Positions 1 to 6,855 of a stretch of 15,236 bases of DNA are shown here, piece after piece. This DNA comes from RGIG3994 sp045589735 (lineage in GTDB: Bacteria > Bacillota > Clostridia > Oscillospirales > CAG-272): assembly GCA_045589735.1 (NCBI GenBank), contig JAZNPQ010000019.1:1-15236 (forward strand), given 5' to 3'. Under the pieces are notes generated by a model. The model worked only from the letters and a program-made list of their open reading frames with translations. It made no database searches and was not told the origin of the DNA. The translations under genes and the position numbers were made by a program. How positions within the stretch are numbered: the first letter of the stretch is position 1; the number at the start of each line of letters is the position of its first letter.

Positions 1-72
1 CCTTGGCTCACAGAACGACATGGCTACGATCCGACTTGCTTGAAGAGAAAAAGCGCAGAGATACTGTTATGA
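1..72 (+). CDS. C-terminal tail of an unidentified upstream gene (5' partial)
   Basis: Frame 1 is open from the left edge to a TGA at 70-72 and would encode a 23-residue tail ending in KRKSAEILL. The TGA overlaps the ATG at 69-71 of the next gene as ATGA, the same junction used between that gene and polA, which favours this frame as the real upstream gene. Frame 2 is also open from the edge to a TGA at 41-43 and cannot be excluded. The fragment is too short to identify the product. Confidence 0.35.
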   Translation, partial: PWLTERHGYDPTCLKRKSAEILL

Positions 73-911
73 AAAGGAGAATAATAACGGCGGCTGTTGC
101 GACCGCTGTTATCAGCGCGTTTCTTTTCGGTATTACTGTACTTATAAACACAGGTTGGTTTACAGAGACGGTAGAGCCCGAAAAGGAATGGTATGAATTC
201 GCGCCAATTACGGATTTTCACTATGACATAATGGAAGACGATTGGTACAAAAATCAGCTTGATATAGGCCCTATCGTAAGGCTTCACAATGCGCAGACAG
301 GTGTCGGTATAGAGCTTGAACCCGAAGAATACGGCGAACACGGTAAAGCCGTAAAGCTACTTACAGACCTTATAACAGCCGCACAGCAGGGAGACCGTGA
401 CGCATACAATGATTGCTTTTCCGACGGTTATCTTATCGCAGAGGGAAAAAAGAAAGCCGAGGCTGACGGAGTGAAATATACAGACGCGGAGTATCTTGAG
501 CTTGGAAAGAAATCGGAATTTACAATGCAGCAGGTGTACGACGCCGTTATAACGATGTATTCCGAGGAAGAAAATGAGAATAAGCTTTTGCATTGCACAT
601 ACGAGCTAAAATACAAGATACACATGAACAACGGAACACTCCGAAACGATATGGGAAGCGACTGTTACCGAGTCCAACAGATAATAATGCTTGAAAACGA
701 GGACACGGGAGAGCTTGAGATAATAACGGTAAATACCTTTTCTGACATAGCAACGCAATACAAAGTGGTAATATGGAAGGTGATACTTGCCATAGCCGTA
801 ACGGCGGTGTTTGTGACAGCTGTTGTTTTTGCTTCTGTGAAATATATAAAAAAGTCGAAGAAAAACGAAGACACCGAAGAAAAGAACGAGAATAAGGAGA
901 CCGACAAATGA
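69..911 (+). CDS. Two-pass membrane protein of unknown function, translationally coupled to polA
   Basis: I do not recognise this family. The 280-residue product has an N-terminal membrane segment or uncleaved signal anchor (about residues 5-26, after MKRR), an acidic central domain of about 200 residues, a second strongly hydrophobic segment (about 233-257) and a Lys/Glu-rich tail of about 20 residues. By the positive-inside rule both ends should be cytoplasmic and the middle outside. The centre has a helix-rich half (LLTDLITAAQQGDRDAYNDC) followed by alternating beta-like stretches, a pattern compatible with an NTF2-like or SnoaL-like fold, but that is inference only. ATG 69 is chosen because it precedes the membrane segment and overlaps the upstream TGA. 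The frame stays open to the left edge, including a TTG at 3, so a longer form is possible. The ribosome site is weak (AGAG, 57-60), as expected for coupled translation. Its stop overlaps the polA ATG (908-911). Confidence 0.75.
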   Translation: MKRRIITAAVATAVISAFLFGITVLINTGWFTETVEPEKEWYEFAPITDFHYDIMEDDWYKNQLDIGPIVRLHNAQTGVGIELEPEEYGEHGKAVKLLTDLITAAQQGDRDAYNDCFSDGYLIAEGKKKAEADGVKYTDAEYLELGKKSEFTMQQVYDAVITMYSEEENENKLLHCTYELKYKIHMNNGTLRNDMGSDCYRVQQIIMLENEDTGELEIITVNTFSDIATQYKVVIWKVILAIAVTAVFVTAVVFASVKYIKKSKKNEDTEEKNENKETDK

Positions 912-3394
912 AAAAGCTTTTGGTCGTTGACGGAAACAGTATACTTAACCGAGCGTTTTACGGAGTCAAGCCTCTTTCAACTTCGGAGGGAATACCGACT
1001 AATGCGGTGTTTGGATTTATAAATATTTTAAACAGAAATCTTGAAACGGTCGAGCCCGACTGTTGCGCTATCGCGTTTGACCTCAAAGCTCCCACGTTCA
1101 GACATAAAATGTATTCAGAGTATAAGGCAGGGCGCAAGGCTATGCCGGAGGAGCTTGCAGAACAGTTTCCGTACGCAAAGGAAGCAGCAAAAATACTCGG
1201 ATTCAATCTGTTTGAGATCGAGGGCTACGAGGCTGACGATATTCTCGGAACACTTGCGGAAAGGGCTGACAGCGATACCGAGACATATATTCTGACAGGT
1301 GACCGTGACTCGCTCCAGCTTATAAGCAATAAAACAAAAATACTTCTCGCGACAAACAACGAGCCGATAACATACGACAGAGCCGCGTTCTTTGAAAAAT
1401 ACGGCGTTGAGCCCGAGCAGTTCGTTGACGTAAAGGCACTTATGGGTGATTCGTCGGATAATATTCCGGGCGTTGCGGGTATTGGAGAGAAGACCGCAAC
1501 AAAGCTGATAGCTCAGTTCGGTTCTCTTGACGCGCTGTACGAATCAATACCGTCAAAGGAGCTGTCAGCAGGAGTCAATGCAAAGCTTGAAGCGGGCAGA
1601 GAGTCTGCGTTTATGTCACGAGAGCTGGCAAAAATATTTACAGACGTGCCTGTAGACGTTTCCTGCGAGGCTATATGCCGCCGTGAGCTTGACAGAGAGC
1701 GCGCGTACAAGCTCTTTACAAAGCTTGAGCTGTCATCTTTTATAAAGAAATTTTCGCTTGAAGGCGGAGAGCAGACAAGCTCGTACGAGGCGTTGCCTGT
1801 AAAGGATAATTTTACAGTAACAGACGGAAAAACCGTTGCTGTTTCGTATAAAGACGGAGAACTGTCTGTTTGTGACGGAGAGGCAGTTTACGTTTTAAAC
1901 GACAGAAATACAATAAAAAACATTTTTGAGAGGTGCGTATGTGTATGTCACGATTCAAAGGAGCTTTATAAAAGGCTTGAGCGTGACGGCATACACTACA
2001 GAAATGCTACGTACGATACAATGCTTGGCGCGTACGTTTTAAGTCCGGGAGAATCGGATTACGGTCTATCAAAGCTGGTGCTTCGCTATCTCGGTTCTGC
2101 ATTTTCGGAAAGTATCACAGACGTTCAGTATATTTATTCGGTATATCCCGAAATTGCCGAAAAGATAAAGCAGGGTGGAGAAGAAGGGCTTGTTTCGGAT
2201 ATAGAAATGCCGACCGCCGCAGTGCTTGCCGATATGGAGCTTTACGGCTTTAAGATCGACAGAGAAGGGATAGCTTCATACGGTGAAAGACTCCGTGAGC
2301 TTGAATCAGAGCTTGCAGACCGTATATATTACGCCGCAGGCGGAGAATTCAATATAAATTCACCGAAGCAGCTCGGAGAGGTGCTTTTCGAAAGACTTGG
2401 ACTTCCGTCGGGCAAAAAGACAAAGACAGGATATTCGACAAACGCAGAAACGCTTGAAAAGCTTCGTCCGTACAGTGAAATAGTTGAGGACATACTTGAT
2501 TACCGTCAGGTAGCAAAGCTCCGTTCAACCTATGCCGAAGGACTTCTCAGGGAGGCGGACGAGGACGGACGTATACACACTAATTTCAAGCAGACGGGAA
2601 CGGCAACGGGCAGACTGTCGTCAACCGAGCCGAATCTTCAAAATATACCTATAAAGACCGAGCTTGGGCGTGAATTCAGACGGTATTTTATACCGAAAAA
2701 TGAGAATTACGTGCTGATAGATGCCGACTATTCACAGATAGAGCTCAGAATCCTTGCGCACATTTCGGGAGATGAAACTATGATATCCGCCTTCCGTGAC
2801 GGAACAGATATACACACTTCAACGGCGGCTACGGTTTTCGGGGTTTCGCCCGAATCTGTAACTTCCGAGATGAGGAAGCGCGCAAAGGCGGTAAATTTCG
2901 GTATACTTTACGGTATGGGGGATTTCAGGCTTTCCAACGACCTGCACATACCGATAAAGCAGGCGAAGCAGTATATAGAAAGCTATCTTGCGGGGTATCC
3001 GAAGATCGCGGAGTATCTCGAAAGAGTAAAGGCGGAGGCAAGACGCGACGGATACGTTACCACTATGATGGGTCGTCGCAGATATATTCCCGAGCTTGCG
3101 GGAAAGAATAAAAATCTTCAGAATTTCGGTGAGCGAGTCGCAATGAACAGCCCGATACAGGGAAGCGCAGCGGACATCATAAAGATCGCGATGATAAACG
3201 TATCAAAGAAGTTAAAAGAAGAAGGGCTTGACGCAAGACTTCTGCTTCAGGTACACGACGAGCTTTTAATAGAGGCTTCAAAAGACTGCGCAGACAGGGC
3301 GGAAGAGATACTGCGATTTGAAATGGAAAACGCGGTAAAGCTTGCAGTACCGCTTGACGTTGACATAAGCGTCGGCGAAAATTGGTTTGATTAA
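908..3394 (+). CDS. polA: DNA polymerase I (5' nuclease and polymerase domains; 3'-5' exonuclease site degenerate)
   Basis: Repair and Okazaki-fragment polymerase, 828 residues, cytoplasmic. Domains in order: an N-terminal 5' nuclease (about 1-290) with LLVVDGNS (D8), YEADD (D110, D111), GDRD (D132, D134) and GDSSDNIPG (D181, D184); a 3'-5' exonuclease-like domain (about 300-455); and the polymerase (about 460-828). The polymerase has TGTATGRLSSTEPNLQNIP, motif A DADYSQIELR (catalytic D607), motif B KAVNFGILYG (K660, F664, Y668) and motif C QVHDE (D784, E785). The exonuclease domain has no DxE in the expected first strand (VAVSYKDG instead), although an Exo III-like YDTML (D370) remains, so proofreading is probably absent, as in many Bacillota PolA proteins. 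The start is set by AAGGAGA at 894-900, 7 bases before ATG 908, inside the previous gene, which it overlaps by 4 bp. coaE, a frequent neighbour of polA, does not follow. Confidence 0.98.
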   Translation: MKKLLVVDGNSILNRAFYGVKPLSTSEGIPTNAVFGFINILNRNLETVEPDCCAIAFDLKAPTFRHKMYSEYKAGRKAMPEELAEQFPYAKEAAKILGFNLFEIEGYEADDILGTLAERADSDTETYILTGDRDSLQLISNKTKILLATNNEPITYDRAAFFEKYGVEPEQFVDVKALMGDSSDNIPGVAGIGEKTATKLIAQFGSLDALYESIPSKELSAGVNAKLEAGRESAFMSRELAKIFTDVPVDVSCEAICRRELDRERAYKLFTKLELSSFIKKFSLEGGEQTSSYEALPVKDNFTVTDGKTVAVSYKDGELSVCDGEAVYVLNDRNTIKNIFERCVCVCHDSKELYKRLERDGIHYRNATYDTMLGAYVLSPGESDYGLSKLVLRYLGSAFSESITDVQYIYSVYPEIAEKIKQGGEEGLVSDIEMPTAAVLADMELYGFKIDREGIASYGERLRELESELADRIYYAAGGEFNINSPKQLGEVLFERLGLPSGKKTKTGYSTNAETLEKLRPYSEIVEDILDYRQVAKLRSTYAEGLLREADEDGRIHTNFKQTGTATGRLSSTEPNLQNIPIKTELGREFRRYFIPKNENYVLIDADYSQIELRILAHISGDETMISAFRDGTDIHTSTAATVFGVSPESVTSEMRKRAKAVNFGILYGMGDFRLSNDLHIPIKQAKQYIESYLAGYPKIAEYLERVKAEARRDGYVTTMMGRRRYIPELAGKNKNLQNFGERVAMNSPIQGSAADIIKIAMINVSKKLKEEGLDARLLLQVHDELLIEASKDCADRAEEILRFEMENAVKLAVPLDVDISVGENWFD

Positions 3395-3395
3395 A

Positions 3396-3414
3396 ATAAT
3401 TTTCTAAAAATTAT
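3396..3414. repeat. AT-only inverted repeat between polA and the rhamnosidase gene
   Basis: ATAATTTT (3396-3403) and AAAATTAT (3407-3414) form a perfect 8-bp inverted repeat around CTA, starting 2 bp after the polA stop. It contains no GC pair and no separate T tract, so it is at best a weak terminator or mRNA end signal. The 46-bp gap holds no convincing promoter, so the rhamnosidase gene may be transcribed from upstream. Confidence 0.4.
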
Positions 3415-3427
3415 ATATTCTCATTTT

Positions 3428-3432
3428 GGAGG
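3428..3432 (+). promoter_or_regulatory. Ribosome binding site that fixes the rhamnosidase start
   Basis: GGAGG lies 8 bases before ATG 3441. A TTG at 3426 is in frame but overlaps this site, so it cannot be the start served by it. ATG 3441 is therefore preferred. Confidence 0.85.
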
Positions 3433-3440
3433 ATAACAAA

Positions 3441-5924
3441 ATGAAAGCAGCAAAGTTTATAAGAGTACCCGGCAGCGGACAGGCTGAGTGGTCAAACTCT
3501 TGGACAAAGGACAGAATATACAATAACAGAAACATTGACCTTATGCCCAAAGAAGGACTTCAGACATTTATGAAGAAATTTGATACAGCGTCAAACGTAA
3601 AGTCTGCAGTGCTCAGAATTACGGCTCTCGGTATTTTCGAGGCATATGTAAACGGTAAGCGTGTAAAGAACGATCAGTACGACGAGCTTATGCCTCTCTG
3701 GACAGACTACAAGCACCGCGTATTTGAGTGCGAGTACGATATTCTTCCTTATCTTAAGAAGAAGGGCGGAGAAAACGTTTTCACTGCAAGAGTATCAAAC
3801 GGTTGGTATTCTTCGAGAATCTCATTTAAATATTACGGAATGCACGATCCGTCTCTTTGCGCGGAGATAGAGGTCACATATAAGGACGGAACGACTGAGC
3901 TTATCGCGTCGGGTGAAGACTGGAGCGCCGCAATAGCAGGTCCTGTTCTGGCCGCCGATATATGGGACGGTGAATACTTTGACGCAAGAATTCCCGATCC
4001 GTGTATCAAGACGGACAGCATTGAGTGGAAGAATGCCGAGATATTCACTGAATATACCTGTGAAGTAGTACCTTTTGAGGGTGAGTTCGTAAGAGTGAAC
4101 GAGTATCTTGCTCCTAAGAGTGCTGTTGTATGGAGAAAAACAAAGAATAACGGAACAGACTTCGGTGAGATCATCGCACAGAAGAAGGTCGTCGGAGACA
4201 ACTGCGAGAAGATGAAGCTCCTTGCAGGTCAGCACCTTATGCTCGATTTCGGTCAGAATATGGTCGGACGTCCCGCAATCGCTATTGAAGCTAACGATGG
4301 AACAAAGATCTCTTGCCTCTTTGCCGAAATGCTCAACGATTCAGGTGACAGCACGAGAGGAAATGACGGACCTAAGGGAAGCATTTATATAAAAAATTAC
4401 CGTTCCGCTCTCTCAAGAATGAACTATGTTGCGGCATCTCCCAACACACGAAAGGCTCTCAATATCTTTAAGCCCCTGCACACCTTCTACGGCTTCAGAT
4501 ATATTGAAATTACAGCAGACAGAGATATAAATATAGAATGTATCACGGGCGAGGTCATAGGTTCTTCGCTTAACGGTCTCGGTACGTTTACCTGCTCCGA
4601 TGCAGAGGTCAATAAGCTCTATTCCAACGTTGAATGGGGTATGAAGGGCAACTATCTGTCGGCTCCCACAGACTGTCCTCAGCGTGACGAGCGCCTTGGT
4701 TGGACGGGCGACACACAGATATTCTGCGGAGCCGCATCGTATATTGCAGATACTTATTCATTCCTTCGCCGTTGGCTCGGAGACGCGAGAGATTCTCAGA
4801 AGGGCTTTGAAGGGGCGTATTGCGACGTTATTCCGAGAGTGTTTGAGGCCGAAAGAAACGGAGGAAACGCCGCTTGGGGTGACGCGGGACTTATCGTAAC
4901 GTATAAGCTTTATGAAATGTACGGCAATGTTGAGGTCATCGAAGAAAATTATGACGCAATGGAATACTATATGCAGTATCTTGAGCGCTTTGGACTTGAA
5001 GGACCTAAGCCGAAATACGGTGACTGGCTCAACTACGACGTAACTCCCAAGGAGTATCTCTCTGTATGCTACTATGCATATGACGCGTCGCTTATGGTAA
5101 AATTTTCGCAGATACTCGGAAAGGCAGATAGGGAGGTATATTATAACGATCTTCTCGGTCGCATAATAGAGCATTATTATGAAAAATATGTAACCGACGG
5201 AGAGATAAACGTAAAGACACAGACTGCATATCTGCTTCCTATCGCATTTGATATGATCGAGGGAGAGCTTTACGAAAAGACCGTAAAACAGCTTGAGCAG
5301 AAGATCATAGACAACGACTACACACTTTCGACAGGCTTCGTAGGCACAGGAATACTCAACCAGACGCTTGCAAAGGTAGGACTTGATAAGCTTGCATATT
5401 CTCTCCTGCTTCAGACAAAAGACCCGTCGTGGCTATATTCGGTGAGACAGGGCGCGACTACTATCTGGGAGCGTTGGAATTCCTACACAAAGGAAACCGG
5501 ATTCGGAAAAGTGACAATGAACTCGTTTAACCACTATGCATACGGTGCGGTTGCAGAGTGGATGTACTCGTCTGTTGCGGGAATCAAGCCAGATCCCGAA
5601 GCTTTCGGCTTTGACGGCAGATGCATACTTGCTCCGACACCCGATACAAGAAGCGACGATGAGATCCCCGCAGGTCAGAAGAGAATTACAATGGCAGAGG
5701 CGACTTATAAGGGAATTGTCAGCCGTTGGGAATATGAGAACGGAAGATTTGTGTGGAAGTGCGTAATTCCTAACGGAAGCGCGACTGTAAAATTCCCGCT
5801 TCTATACGGACAGAAGACTGTTGAGATAAACGATCTTTCCTTCACAGCAAAGCAGCTTGGCGGTAAAATTGAAGGCGACCGTATGGTTTTTGAGCTTTCT
5901 GCAGGCACATATATCGTAAAATAA
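3441..5924 (+). CDS. Alpha-L-rhamnosidase, GH78 family, cytoplasmic
   Basis: Inverting glycosidase that releases terminal alpha-L-rhamnose from plant or bacterial glycans and glycosides; 827 residues. It has an N-terminal beta domain typical of Bac_rhamnosid_N (about 1-220, with FEAYVNGKRV), a central beta domain (about 230-385, with MLDFGQNMVGRP), an (alpha/alpha)6 catalytic barrel (about 388-715) and a C-terminal beta domain. The signature DCPQRDERLGWTGD places D411, E417 and D424, and TIWERW places E677. By alignment from memory with characterised GH78 enzymes, E417 is the likely general acid and E677 the likely general base. There is no signal peptide or membrane segment, so the substrate is probably imported as a short oligosaccharide or glycoside. 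No transporter, regulator or rhamnose-catabolism gene adjoins it. Family assignment is secure; natural substrate unknown. Confidence 0.95.
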   Translation: MKAAKFIRVPGSGQAEWSNSWTKDRIYNNRNIDLMPKEGLQTFMKKFDTASNVKSAVLRITALGIFEAYVNGKRVKNDQYDELMPLWTDYKHRVFECEYDILPYLKKKGGENVFTARVSNGWYSSRISFKYYGMHDPSLCAEIEVTYKDGTTELIASGEDWSAAIAGPVLAADIWDGEYFDARIPDPCIKTDSIEWKNAEIFTEYTCEVVPFEGEFVRVNEYLAPKSAVVWRKTKNNGTDFGEIIAQKKVVGDNCEKMKLLAGQHLMLDFGQNMVGRPAIAIEANDGTKISCLFAEMLNDSGDSTRGNDGPKGSIYIKNYRSALSRMNYVAASPNTRKALNIFKPLHTFYGFRYIEITADRDINIECITGEVIGSSLNGLGTFTCSDAEVNKLYSNVEWGMKGNYLSAPTDCPQRDERLGWTGDTQIFCGAASYIADTYSFLRRWLGDARDSQKGFEGAYCDVIPRVFEAERNGGNAAWGDAGLIVTYKLYEMYGNVEVIEENYDAMEYYMQYLERFGLEGPKPKYGDWLNYDVTPKEYLSVCYYAYDASLMVKFSQILGKADREVYYNDLLGRIIEHYYEKYVTDGEINVKTQTAYLLPIAFDMIEGELYEKTVKQLEQKIIDNDYTLSTGFVGTGILNQTLAKVGLDKLAYSLLLQTKDPSWLYSVRQGATTIWERWNSYTKETGFGKVTMNSFNHYAYGAVAEWMYSSVAGIKPDPEAFGFDGRCILAPTPDTRSDDEIPAGQKRITMAEATYKGIVSRWEYENGRFVWKCVIPNGSATVKFPLLYGQKTVEINDLSFTAKQLGGKIEGDRMVFELSAGTYIVK

Positions 5925-5944
5925 ATAAAATTAACGAAAAACTC

Positions 5945-5973
5945 TTGACAAATCGCAAATAAGAGGTTATAAT
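5945..5973 (+). promoter_or_regulatory. Consensus sigma-A promoter of yceD-rpmF
   Basis: TTGACA (5945-5950), 17-bp spacer, TATAAT (5968-5973): all twelve consensus bases match at optimal spacing. Transcription should start near 5980, inside a palindrome (5972-5997). Such a strong promoter fits a ribosomal-protein operon and separates it from the rhamnosidase gene. Confidence 0.92.
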
Positions 5974-5997
5974 ATCAAATGTTGCATTTTTTGATAT
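5972..5997. repeat. Palindrome overlapping the -10 box and start of the yceD promoter
   Basis: ATATCAAA (5972-5979) and TTTGATAT (5990-5997) are a perfect 8-bp inverted repeat with a 10-base centre. The left arm shares bases with the -10 box, and the whole element spans the expected +1. It could be an operator or a 5'-end mRNA hairpin; the sequence alone does not decide. Confidence 0.5.
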
Positions 5998-6033
5998 GGG
6001 GGAATTGCGCCCAAATCGCAAAAGGAGGTCTCC

Positions 6034-6561
6034 ATGAAGCTTGATTTAAGACCAATGCTGCGGGGAGAGGTTTCCCGATTGCCGGTCAATTTCACGTTCA
6101 AATATGACGATATAGACTTTATAACGGTCATTGGTGATGCGAGAGTTAACGGAGAGATAGTTGACACCGCGGGATATATGCGAATGAGCCTCACTCTTTC
6201 GTTTGATTACGAGGGTGAATGCGCAAGATGTCTCGCGCCTGTAAAGGGTTGCTTTGAAACGATTTTTGAACGTACGGTTGTCAACGAAAAGACACTGACG
6301 AAGGAACAGATAGAAGAGGATATCGACGAATACGCCGTTATATACGACGGATATCTTGACGTTGATGAGCAGCTTATGGAGGCTATGCTCTTCGATTTCC
6401 CAACAAAGCTTCTTTGCAGAGAGGACTGTCCCGGTCTGTGTCAGCACTGCGGTAAGCCGTTGAAAGACGGAACCTGCGATTGCAAAGCCGATGCGCCCGA
6501 TCCGAGATGGGCGGTATTAAAGAATTTTTTTGCCGATAACGGCGAAGAAAATAAAGAGTAA
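6034..6561 (+). CDS. yceD: DUF177/YceD family protein with cysteine-rich zinc-binding tail
   Basis: Members of DUF177 are encoded immediately before rpmF in most bacteria, and the E. coli and plant proteins are linked to 23S rRNA accumulation or processing. The 175-residue product has the family core, including GECARC (C63, C66), and the Gram-positive tail pattern CREDCPGLCQHCG followed by TCDC (C128, C132, C136, C139, C148, C150), which looks like a zinc site. The start is set by AAGGAGGT (6022-6029), a very strong ribosome site 4-5 bases before ATG 6034. It is co-transcribed with rpmF, whose ATG lies 36 bp after its stop. Exact biochemical role in Gram-positives is not settled. Confidence 0.92.
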   Translation: MKLDLRPMLRGEVSRLPVNFTFKYDDIDFITVIGDARVNGEIVDTAGYMRMSLTLSFDYEGECARCLAPVKGCFETIFERTVVNEKTLTKEQIEEDIDEYAVIYDGYLDVDEQLMEAMLFDFPTKLLCREDCPGLCQHCGKPLKDGTCDCKADAPDPRWAVLKNFFADNGEENKE

Positions 6562-6597
6562 ATTAAAATTTATAGATAATATCAGGAGGAAACGGAA

Positions 6598-6792
6598 ATG
6601 GCAGTACCGAAGAAAAAAGTATCCAGCGCTCGTCGTGATAAGAGACGTACCGCAAAAGAAAGACTCGATCTTCCCGGCATGGTAGCATGCCCCAAGTGCG
6701 GAGAGATGGTTCTTTCTCATCGCGTTTGCAAAAATTGCGGAACCTATGACGGAAAAGAAGTCATAAAGGTTAATGACGAGTCCAAGAAATAA
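6598..6792 (+). CDS. rpmF: 50S ribosomal protein L32, zinc (C+) form
   Basis: Small basic protein of the large ribosomal subunit, 64 residues, the usual length. It begins MAVPKKKVSSARRDKRR, the family signature, and carries the C4 zinc ribbon CPKC (C31, C34) and CKNC (C44, C47), so it is the zinc-dependent paralogue type. AGGAGGA (6584-6590) lies 7 bases before the ATG. It is second in the yceD-rpmF unit, which ends at a strong terminator right after it, so plsX and the fatty-acid genes that often follow rpmF are absent here. Confidence 0.97.
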   Translation: MAVPKKKVSSARRDKRRTAKERLDLPGMVACPKCGEMVLSHRVCKNCGTYDGKEVIKVNDESKK

Positions 6793-6797
6793 GCTTT

Positions 6798-6855
6798 TAA
6801 ACTAAAACAAATACACCCGTCGGTCTTAACCGACGGGTGTATTTGTTTTAGTTTA
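6798..6855. terminator. Bidirectional intrinsic terminator shared by rpmF and recG
   Basis: Perfect inverted repeat: arms 6798-6824 and 6829-6855 (27 bp each) around the loop CTTA (6825-6828). The GC-rich core is ACACCCGTCGGT, and the outer arm is A-rich on one side and T-rich on the other, giving a U-rich tail in both directions. It begins 5 bp after the rpmF stop. The recG stop codon (6848-6850) lies inside the right arm. Confidence 0.95.

Noticed and set aside
3426..3440. In-frame TTG as an earlier start of the rhamnosidase gene
   Set aside because: It overlaps the GGAGG ribosome site at 3428-3432 and adds only five residues; ATG 3441 has ideal spacing.
3395..3440. Promoter for the rhamnosidase gene (TTGATT at 3387, TATATT at 3414)
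   Set aside because: Spacing is about 21 bp and the start would fall on the ribosome site, so it does not make a credible promoter.
4758..5174. Long open frame on the minus strand within the rhamnosidase gene
   Set aside because: It lies fully opposite a well-supported GH78 gene, has no ribosome site of note, and shows no recognisable protein character.
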